Part shown: positions 1 to 4,950 of the stretch, one piece after another | Layout of the letters: every line of letters starts with the position of its first letter | How positions within the stretch are numbered: the first letter of the stretch is position 1 | Assembly (NCBI GenBank): GCA_029777145.1 | Contig: JAKOSS010000125.1 | Location: 1-5,664, forward strand | Direction of reading: 5' to 3' | Origin: Acidobacteriota bacterium | GTDB taxonomy: Bacteria; Acidobacteriota; Blastocatellia; Pyrinomonadales; Pyrinomonadaceae | Length of the DNA stretch: 5,664 bases | The notes under the pieces: generated by a model | Database searches by the model: none | Seen by the model: only the letters and a program-made list of their open reading frames with translations | Told to the model about the DNA's origin: nothing | Translations under genes and position numbers: made by a program

Positions 1-2144
1 AGTTCGCTGATCTGGTCCTTTGGAAGGGGTTTCGACAAAAGAAATCCCTGACCGTAGTCGCACCCGAGATTCCGGAGCAGCCGCAGCTGATCTTCTGTCT
101 CGATACCCTCGGCGATCACTTTCATCTGCAGATTTTTTGCGAGCGATACGATCGTCTGCAGGATCTCCGAGTTTTCGCCGTGCGACCCGACAACATAAAC
201 GAACGACCGGTCGATCTTGAGCGTGTCGAAGGGAAGCGAGTGCAGTTGGCTCAGACTCGAATAACCGGTCCCGAAATCATCGATCGAAAGCTGAACGCCG
301 AGGCTCTTCAAATTCGACAACATTCTTACAGTTTGTTCAACATCGTCCATTGCGGCGCTTTCGGTGATCTCGAGTTTCAGAGACGACGGTGAGATCTTCG
401 AAGCATTAATAGCATCGTCGACGTCGACCAGCAAACTTTGAAAGCTCAGATGCTTGCCCGAAATGTTGACGCTCATCACGAGATTCTTTGTATCGAACGA
501 CATCCGCTGCCATTCGGCGAGCTGCGCGCAGGTCTCTTTCAGAAGCCACGTCGTGATCGGGACGATCTGCCCGGTGTCCTCGGCGACCGGAATGAATTCC
601 CCCGGCGAAATGAATCCGCGCTCGCGATGGAACCACCTGAGCAGCGCTTCGAAGCCGATGAGCGAACCGTCAGCGAGCGAAATCAAGGGCTGGTAATGAA
701 TGACGAGTTCGTTGCGTTCGATCGCGAACGGCAGTTCGGACTCGATCCGCGCCAGTTGTACGAACCGCTCGCGAAGCTCTCGATTGAATCGTTCGACACC
801 CGATCCTCGATTCTTGGCATGGTGCATCGCGATGTCGGCGTCGCGGAGGATCTCTTCCGGCGTGCTGTAGTCGGGATCGCAAGGGGCGATTCCGATGTTG
901 ATGCCGATGTTGATCTTATTGCCCGAGAGGGAAAACGGCTGCGAGATCTTCTGATGGACTTTCCAAGCCACCTTCTCGGCCTTGTCGAATGTCGAAAGTC
1001 CATTGATGATGATCGCGAATTCGTCGCCGCCGAGCCGGGTGACCATATCCGTCGGCCGTACGGTTTTCAGGAATCGCTTCGCGACGATCATCAGCACCTT
1101 GTCGCCGATCGTGTGTCCGAGGCTGTCGTTTATCTTCTTGAATCGCGCGAGGTCGACGAAGAGAACATACGAATCGGAAGTGCCGCTTTCACGATTGGCG
1201 GCGATCAACTGTTTGAGGTGCTCTGCGAATGCGGCGCGGTTCGGCAGGCCGGTCAGCGCGTCGTGAAGCGCGGCATGCTCGAATTCCTGCCGGCTCTTCC
1301 GGAGCGCCTTGGTCGCTTCTTCTTCGATCTTCAGTAGGGCCGACAATTCGGCAGCATATTGCTCGGCTTCACTTGCGCGCTGCGATTCGGCCTCCGCCTT
1401 TTCCTGGACCGCGAGTTCGGCCTGTTCGATCGACTCGGTCATCTCCGAGATGATCTTTCGATATGCAAAAAAGAAGATCCCGAGAGCGATCAGCGACACC
1501 GCGATTGCCGCCGGATCCGCGTATGAGAAGAGCTTGAAGATAACCGCTGCCAGCGCCGCTCCAACGAACTGGGTGATCGCAATCGCCGACCCTTCTTCGA
1601 TCCAACCAGAAATGAACCGAGTGCCGAGTTTTTGAGAATAATAAACCGCGGCGAGCAGTGACGTTACTACAAACTGGAATATCGTAAAAAGCCCAAGGAC
1701 CACGATCAGCTTTGAGGTCGTAGCGAAGTTCGTCTGGCTTTCGATCGCCCCGTTAAGGAAACGTGTAGCGAGAGTTGCCGCTGAAATTGAAATCGAGACC
1801 ATTCCAACGCTGTAGCCGATAGCAAACTGGCTAAACTTAACCCCCTTCAGCTTAAAGTAGAGGCAACTCAACAGCATCTCTACGGCACCGGCCAATACGG
1901 CGGCCTCACCACCATAAAGCAGGAAAACCAGGAAGATCGCTGCATCCGAGAAGCTTAATATAATTTTCGATTTTGGTAGGCTCAGACTCAGACGCGGAGC
2001 AACAAGCACCGCGACCAAAAACAGTAATACAAAGGTCGGTGTGAACTTTGCGTGCTCAAAGCGGAAGATTGCGGCCGTAAAGCACAACGTGCCGATCGCT
2101 GCAATCGAGAACCTAAATATCGTTTCGCTTTTCTTAAGAGACAT
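1..2144 (-). CDS. Membrane-anchored GGDEF-EAL protein (c-di-GMP cyclase/phosphodiesterase), 3' end outside window
   Basis: The frame is open from the ATG at 2144 to the window edge (714 codons, no frameshift). Residues 11-228 form about seven or eight hydrophobic helices, resembling a MASE-type membrane sensor that I cannot assign to a named family. Residues 231-290 are a charged, probably coiled-coil linker. The GGDEF domain starts near DALTGLPNR (295-303) and has an intact GGDEF (372-376) and a product-inhibition RxxD (RPTD, 363-366), five residues upstream as in the family. The usual DxD metal-site motif reads DLA (331-333). The EAL domain has EAL (499-501), LEITES, DDFGTGYSS (622-630), LKIDRSFV (642-649), AEGIET (678-683) and GQGF (698-701), so it looks catalytically competent. 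Together these domains would make and hydrolyse c-di-GMP at the inner membrane. A TGA lies directly before the ATG, so no longer in-frame start exists. No clear Shine-Dalgarno site precedes it. A terminator about 100 bp upstream suggests its own promoter. The net direction of activity cannot be told from sequence. Confidence 0.96.
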   Translation of the reverse strand, partial: MSLKKSETIFRFSIAAIGTLCFTAAIFRFEHAKFTPTFVLLFLVAVLVAPRLSLSLPKSKIILSFSDAAIFLVFLLYGGEAAVLAGAVEMLLSCLYFKLKGVKFSQFAIGYSVGMVSISISAATLATRFLNGAIESQTNFATTSKLIVVLGLFTIFQFVVTSLLAAVYYSQKLGTRFISGWIEEGSAIAITQFVGAALAAVIFKLFSYADPAAIAVSLIALGIFFFAYRKIISEMTESIEQAELAVQEKAEAESQRASEAEQYAAELSALLKIEEEATKALRKSRQEFEHAALHDALTGLPNRAAFAEHLKQLIAANRESGTSDSYVLFVDLARFKKINDSLGHTIGDKVLMIVAKRFLKTVRPTDMVTRLGGDEFAIIINGLSTFDKAEKVAWKVHQKISQPFSLSGNKINIGINIGIAPCDPDYSTPEEILRDADIAMHHAKNRGSGVERFNRELRERFVQLARIESELPFAIERNELVIHYQPLISLADGSLIGFEALLRWFHRERGFISPGEFIPVAEDTGQIVPITTWLLKETCAQLAEWQRMSFDTKNLVMSVNISGKHLSFQSLLVDVDDAINASKISPSSLKLEITESAAMDDVEQTVRMLSNLKSLGVQLSIDDFGTGYSSLSQLHSLPFDTLKIDRSFVYVVGSHGENSEILQTIVSLAKNLQMKVIAEGIETEDQLRLLRNLGCDYGQGFLLSKPLPKDQISE

Positions 2145-2241
2145 TCACGAGAGTGGGCGGTTGGAATGAGGCATGTTGGGAATGCCAAACAAAGTTTATC
2201 ATTTGTCGGCAAATTTGCGCTAGATTTTTTGTGAGGCAAAT
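2145..2241 (-). promoter_or_regulatory. Leader of the GGDEF-EAL gene with two short inverted repeats
   Basis: This AT-rich stretch lies between the upstream terminator and the GGDEF-EAL start, so any dedicated promoter should be here. It contains ATTTG-TCGG-CAAAT (2201-2214), next to a weak -10-like GATAAA on the minus strand (2200-2195). It also contains GGCAT-7 nt-ATGCC (2170-2186). Both are 5-bp-arm dyads that could be operators or small RNA hairpins. No convincing -35 box is seen, so promoter placement is a guess. Confidence 0.3.
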
Positions 2242-2278
2242 GAAAAAGAGTCGAACAATTCGTGTTCGACTCTTTTTC
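2242..2278. terminator. Perfect 16-bp hairpin, probably bidirectional intrinsic terminator
   Basis: The arms GAAAAAGAGTCGAACA (2242-2257) and its exact complement (2263-2278) enclose a 5-nt loop (2258-2262). The stem ends in an A5/T5 run, so RNA from either strand gives a hairpin finishing in a U-run. On the minus strand it begins 33 nt after the small exported protein's stop codon and lies about 100 nt before the GGDEF-EAL start. It therefore most likely ends the small-protein transcript and separates the two genes. No plus-strand gene feeds into it. Confidence 0.85.
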
Positions 2279-2310
2279 GCGGGAGCTGCTCAACCACGAG
2301 GGTGGAGACT

Positions 2311-2583
2311 CTAGTCCGTAAGGATGATGCCGCAATCAACAGGGCCTTCGTTCTTGTCGTCGGCAAATGTAACGATAACACCAGTAAAGGTAACGATGAC
2401 GCCGGTGAATGTAACGATCACGCCGTTGTCTACCTTCGTGTTGGTGTCCGACTGCTCTGAACAGGTCGGGTTCTTTGAGCCGTCGCTGCTCAAATCGCCG
2501 AGAATTATTCCTGCGTTTGCGAAGCTGGAAAGAACTAACAAAACGATGGCCAGAACTGTACCTTTGTAAAAACCCTTTTTCAT
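2311..2583 (-). CDS. Small exported repeat protein, 90 aa, unknown function
   Basis: I do not recognise a family. Residues 1-24 are a classical Sec signal peptide: MKK with further Lys, a hydrophobic core TVLAIVLLVL, and an FANA cleavage site. The predicted mature chain is 66 residues and acidic (10 Asp/Glu against 3 Lys). It starts with GIILGD (25-30) and ends with GIILTD (85-90). Between them are a polar Ser/Thr/Asn/Asp linker (31-53) and three tandem copies of GVIVTF[TA] (54-74). Two cysteines, Cys41 and Cys84, flank the repeats and could form a disulfide after export. The alternation of hydrophobic residues suggests beta-strands, perhaps a small beta-solenoid or amyloid-like fibre subunit; this is inference. 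The start is fixed by AAGGAG nine nt upstream and by the signal peptide. Differences between repeat units are almost all synonymous, supporting this strand and frame. It lies downstream of the TPR regulator and is followed by a strong terminator. A toxin, bacteriocin or modified-peptide precursor are alternatives without direct support. Confidence 0.85.
   Translation of the reverse strand: MKKGFYKGTVLAIVLLVLSSFANAGIILGDLSSDGSKNPTCSEQSDTNTKVDNGVIVTFTGVIVTFTGVIVTFADDKNEGPVDCGIILTD
2362..2424 (-). repeat. Three tandem 21-bp repeats within the small exported protein gene
   Basis: Three in-frame 21-bp units (2424-2404, 2403-2383, 2382-2362) each encode GVIVTF followed by Thr, Thr and Ala. Units 1 and 2 differ at four positions, all third-codon and silent (GTG/GTC, ACA/ACC, TTC/TTT, ACC/ACT). 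Unit 3 adds silent changes and one replacement, the final Thr to Ala. The copies have thus diverged in DNA while the peptide was kept. Confidence 0.9.
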
Positions 2584-2598
2584 AATCTTTGTCTCCTT
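2584..2598 (-). promoter_or_regulatory. Strong ribosome binding site of the small exported protein
   Basis: AAGGAG (minus strand, 2598-2593) lies nine nt before the ATG at 2583, preceded by an A-run. It is the clearest Shine-Dalgarno site in the window; neither the TPR regulator nor the GGDEF-EAL gene has one as good. This suggests efficient translation of the small protein and fixes its start. Confidence 0.85.
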
Positions 2599-2735
2599 TT
2601 TTATCGACTGATCTTGTCCTTCATCGTTTCAATTAGCATGCCAATCAACCTGTCGTGCATTGGATGGCACGTAAGTACAACATTCACAATGGCTTACCGA
2701 ACGACTGAATGTATGGCAGACGGGGATGTTGGAAT

Positions 2736-2757
2736 GTAACTTACGGTAACAACTAAC
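2736..2757 (-). promoter_or_regulatory. Candidate operator: GTTAC direct repeats
   Basis: On the minus strand GTTAC occurs at 2750-2746 and 2740-2736, a 10-bp period of about one helical turn, with a further GTTA at 2757-2754. OmpR/PhoB-type winged-helix domains typically bind direct repeats spaced by about one turn, so the adjacent regulator is a candidate binder. The repeat is short and could be chance. Confidence 0.25.
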
Positions 2758-2841
2758 CGCTGGTTCGTGGAGGTGATCTGCTAAGTGCTGTGAAATAAGA
2801 GACTTAGTTATGGAGCGTAGTGTTACATTTGTAATCACTGA

Positions 2842-4617
2842 TTATGAAGTATGCACATCAATGTCGGAGGATTGAGATCCTGCTGGCAAATTGATGCGTC
2901 GGAGCGCTGAAATGTATCTCGGATCGTCAGAAAATTGATGCCACACGCCGGACAAATCAATTGAGATCAAGTCAACATCGCGAGCCGTTATCGCCTTCTC
3001 CAAGTAATCGAAGGCCTCATCGATTCTGCCAAGTGGAATTAGGATTCGCGCAATCTTCAACGCGGAGGCCGATTCGTTCTCAGCCAGGCGCAAGATATCA
3101 TCAATCGACTGTTTGGCATTTTCATGATCATTCTTCAGCGCGTGAATGTAACCTAAGAACGAAATCGTCTCCAAGTTGACATTTACATATAGCGATCGTT
3201 TCACCAACGTTAGAGCTTCGTCGAGGCGTCCGAGCTCTGAATACGTAGCCGCAAGAAGTACAAGGACAATGTAGTTGTCCGGCGCCAGCTCTAGCGCTTC
3301 AGATAAACACGTTGCAGCGCTTTCAAGTTGTCGCATCTTAAAGAAAGTTCGCCCAGTTCTAATAAGCGACTGCACTGAAATCGGATCAATAGAGGTGATT
3401 TCGCGCATCTCGCTAAGAGCTTCGCCGAATCGCTTGAGGCTCAACAAAGCGCTTGACAGTCGATATCTCGCCAGGAGGCAACCAGGATTAATCGATATTG
3501 CACGACGGAAATGTTCGAGCGCTGTTTCGAAATCCCAATCAAGATATAGCGCCTTTCCTCCAAGCATTGAATAGTACGTGTCATCATGACCTTTGAGATC
3601 GGCGGCAATCAGCAAGATTGGCGCTATTGTCTCGGCTGTTTCACTGTACGCACGATAATCACAGCAAAACATCGTGATATAGGTCTCTGCAAGCTCAACA
3701 TATGACGCAAGATGTGTCGGGTCATGTCTTATCGAATCATTGAGTAAATCTACAGCTTTGTTAAGGTCAGCCTTTGTTGCCTTTTCGTGAAAGTGTTTTG
3801 CCTTGAGGTAGAGTCGGTACGAGTCAAAATTGTTCGTATGTTGGCCGAACTTTCGCGCGCTCGACAAATTGACGCGTTTCGAGATCTCGGTTGTCACCGC
3901 TGACACGGCCTCCTGCTCAACGGAGACGAATTGCGGCTCGGGACCAGTGAAGTTCTGTCCCCACACGAGATCTCCGCTTGAACAATCGATAATTTCACAG
4001 TTCAGGTAGATTTGATTTCTGACGATGCGCATTCGTCCTTGGACAATATACGTGACACCGAGTCGGCGGTAAATTTCTTCGGTGGAAAGCTCTTCCTTAG
4101 CGATACGAGCGGCCGTATCTCGTGCAAGTACCCGCAAGTTACTAAGTCGAGCCAACGTATTTGTAAGTTGAAAATAAACGCCTTCTGAGAGGTAGTCGTT
4201 TTCAGGGTCGCCGCCGGCGATCGTGAAAGGGAACACGGCGATTGAATTGCGCATTGACCGGCGCTCAGTTGCGAGTCCGTCGGTTGCACTGACCCACTTT
4301 TCCTCACTGACCTTTTTGAGCGGGCCGATGAATCTGTATCCGACACCGGGGACCGTTTCGATGCACGGCAGTTTGCGGGTATCGCCGAGAACCCGCCGGA
4401 TCTTCGAAATATGCACCGGCAGATTGCCTTCTTCCACGAAACTGCCGTTCCAGACGATTCCGAGGATGTCGTCCTTCGACACGACGTTGCCGTGGCGTTC
4501 GATCAAAAGCTGTATGACGTCAAATGACTTCGGCGTAAGGTCAAGGAAAAGGCCGTTTCTGATAACACGGCGCTCCTCGATGTTTATCAGCCAGTCACGA
4601 CAAGAAAAGATCGGCAT
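2842..4617 (-). CDS. Winged-helix / TolB-like / TPR transcriptional regulator, 591 aa
   Basis: Residues 5-98 are an OmpR/PhoB-type winged-helix DNA-binding domain. Typical segments are LTPKSFDVIQLL (27-38), VVSKDDILGIVW (45-56), FVEEGNLPVHISKIRRVLG (60-78, recognition helix region) and CIETVPGVGYRF (85-96, wing). Residues 123 to about 250 match the TolB-like N-terminal domain found in such regulators (SIAVFPF, YLSEG, LRVLARDT, YIVQGRMR, LVWGQNF). From about 283 to 545 there are several TPR-like helical pairs, clearest at 345-380 and 415-478, ending in a DPRYISALRRINLP tail common in this class. No receiver domain and no membrane helix occur between the DNA-binding and TolB-like parts, unlike CadC, so it should be a cytosolic one-component regulator whose TPRs bind a protein or ligand. 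The ATG at 4617 fits the family N-terminus, although its Shine-Dalgarno site is weak. A sigma70-like promoter lies about 50 bp upstream. Targets are unknown; the small exported protein gene downstream is the obvious candidate. Confidence 0.95.
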   Translation of the reverse strand: MPIFSCRDWLINIEERRVIRNGLFLDLTPKSFDVIQLLIERHGNVVSKDDILGIVWNGSFVEEGNLPVHISKIRRVLGDTRKLPCIETVPGVGYRFIGPLKKVSEEKWVSATDGLATERRSMRNSIAVFPFTIAGGDPENDYLSEGVYFQLTNTLARLSNLRVLARDTAARIAKEELSTEEIYRRLGVTYIVQGRMRIVRNQIYLNCEIIDCSSGDLVWGQNFTGPEPQFVSVEQEAVSAVTTEISKRVNLSSARKFGQHTNNFDSYRLYLKAKHFHEKATKADLNKAVDLLNDSIRHDPTHLASYVELAETYITMFCCDYRAYSETAETIAPILLIAADLKGHDDTYYSMLGGKALYLDWDFETALEHFRRAISINPGCLLARYRLSSALLSLKRFGEALSEMREITSIDPISVQSLIRTGRTFFKMRQLESAATCLSEALELAPDNYIVLVLLAATYSELGRLDEALTLVKRSLYVNVNLETISFLGYIHALKNDHENAKQSIDDILRLAENESASALKIARILIPLGRIDEAFDYLEKAITARDVDLISIDLSGVWHQFSDDPRYISALRRINLPAGSQSSDIDVHTS

Positions 4618-4663
4618 ATGGAAGTGCAGTCCGTCTAGAGTGACTCGAGAAATACCTGAGCGT

Positions 4664-4698
4664 TGGACGCATCATAGCACAGAGCCTCAGAAAGGCAA
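4664..4698 (-). promoter_or_regulatory. Sigma70-like promoter of the TPR regulator
   Basis: On the minus strand TTGCCT (4698-4693; four of six consensus bases) and TATGAT (4676-4671; five of six) are separated by 16 bp. Transcription would start near 4664, giving a leader of about 47 nt before the ATG at 4617. It is the best promoter match seen in the window, but it is predicted by eye only. Confidence 0.55.
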
Positions 4699-4773
4699 TA
4701 CTTTCCATCATTTAGAACAATTTAAGTGGATTAAGGACTGTTCGCGACGGCTGATTTATTCTGAAGGCCAATT

Positions 4774-4907
4774 GAGTGAGTCAGCAGCAAATCCGGGGTC
4801 GCCGATGCCGATTCGGTCCAGCCGGTTCGGCAAAGCAAGCGGTTTTGGTCGCAGTAAGCTGCGGACTACCCACCTCAACGACTGACCGATCCTTGCTTCA
4901 CTCACTC
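4774..4907 (+). repeat. 134-nt structured element with 8-bp inverted ends; possible small RNA or dispersed repeat
   Basis: GAGTGAGT (4774-4781) and ACTCACTC (4900-4907) are exact complements. Pairing can continue inward with interruptions: GCAA (4787-4790) with TTGC (4893-4896), ATC with GAT (4888-4890), and GG (4795-4796) with CC (4886-4887). The GC-rich core contains CGCAG-TAAG-CTGCG (4850-4863) and a possible GCCGA/TCGGC pairing (4801-4830). On the plus strand the element is followed seven nt later by a hairpin with a U-tract, as expected for a plus-strand small RNA. No confident plus-strand promoter was found. A MITE or REP-like repeat is an equal alternative. Confidence 0.4.
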
Positions 4908-4913
4908 CTCACC

Positions 4914-4950
4914 AAAGGCTGGCCGTCCGCGAGGGCGGCCGCTTTATTTT
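4914..4950 (+). terminator. Hairpin with U-tract, best suited to plus-strand RNA
   Basis: GGCCGTCC (4921-4928), loop GCGA, and GGGCGGCC (4933-4940) form an 8-bp stem, with partial AAAG/CTTT pairing outside it. On the plus strand the stem contains one tolerated U-G pair (4926/4935) and is followed by GCTTTATTTT. On the minus strand that pair becomes an A-C mismatch and the tail is U-poor. The signal therefore reads as a terminator for RNA moving toward the desulfurase gene, although it begins only three nt after that gene's stop and may also protect its mRNA end. Confidence 0.6.

Larger units (their letters stand above)
2584..2841 (-). other. Long leader/intergenic region upstream of the small exported protein
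   Basis: This 258-bp gap separates the TPR regulator's stop from the small protein's start. I find no convincing sigma70 promoter, so the small gene may be transcribed from a non-consensus promoter here or by read-through from the regulator. No terminator hairpin follows the regulator's stop. The region holds repeated GTTAC motifs (2736-2757), a CATTCCAAC motif shared with the GGDEF-EAL leader, and a 10-nt match to the 16S rRNA 3' end (2769-2778). A 69-codon GTG-started frame crosses it (2838-2629) but has no coding support. Confidence 0.5.
4618..4943. other. 326-bp intergenic region between desulfurase and TPR regulator
   Basis: No protein gene is supported here. From high to low coordinates it holds a hairpin with a plus-strand U-tract (4914-4950), a GC-rich element with 8-bp terminal inverted repeats (4774-4907), an AT-rich stretch without clear signals (about 4700-4773), and the regulator's promoter and leader (4698-4618). 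I checked for a tRNA-like cloverleaf and found none. Confidence 0.7.

Noticed and set aside
438..1337. 299-codon open frame on the plus strand
   Set aside because: It is exactly antisense to the GGDEF and EAL domains, whose motifs are intact on the minus strand. It has no recognisable motifs and is an artefact of codon bias.
1988..2335. 115-codon minus-strand frame overlapping the GGDEF-EAL start
   Set aside because: It is in a different frame from the real gene, crosses the terminator hairpin and overlaps the end of the small protein gene.
2362..2427. Short tandem repeats considered as a CRISPR array
   Set aside because: The 21-bp units abut without spacers and encode an in-frame peptide repeat.
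2324..2569. 81-codon plus-strand frame opposite the small exported protein
   Set aside because: Its apparent repeats only mirror the 21-bp units. The minus strand has the ribosome site, the signal peptide and silent third-position divergence.
2629..2838. 69-codon minus-strand frame after the TPR regulator
   Set aside because: It has a GTG start without a Shine-Dalgarno site, no signal peptide or recognisable motif, and irregular His/Cys/Ser-rich composition. It fits a leader region better.
4223..4885. 220-codon open frame on the plus strand
   Set aside because: It is antisense to the winged-helix domain and its promoter region, with low-complexity Arg/Ser-rich translation and no domain signals.
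4774..4907. tRNA or known riboswitch in the intergenic element
   Set aside because: No cloverleaf, T-loop or CCA-like end was found, and no conserved core of a c-di-GMP, cobalamin or TPP riboswitch was recognisable.
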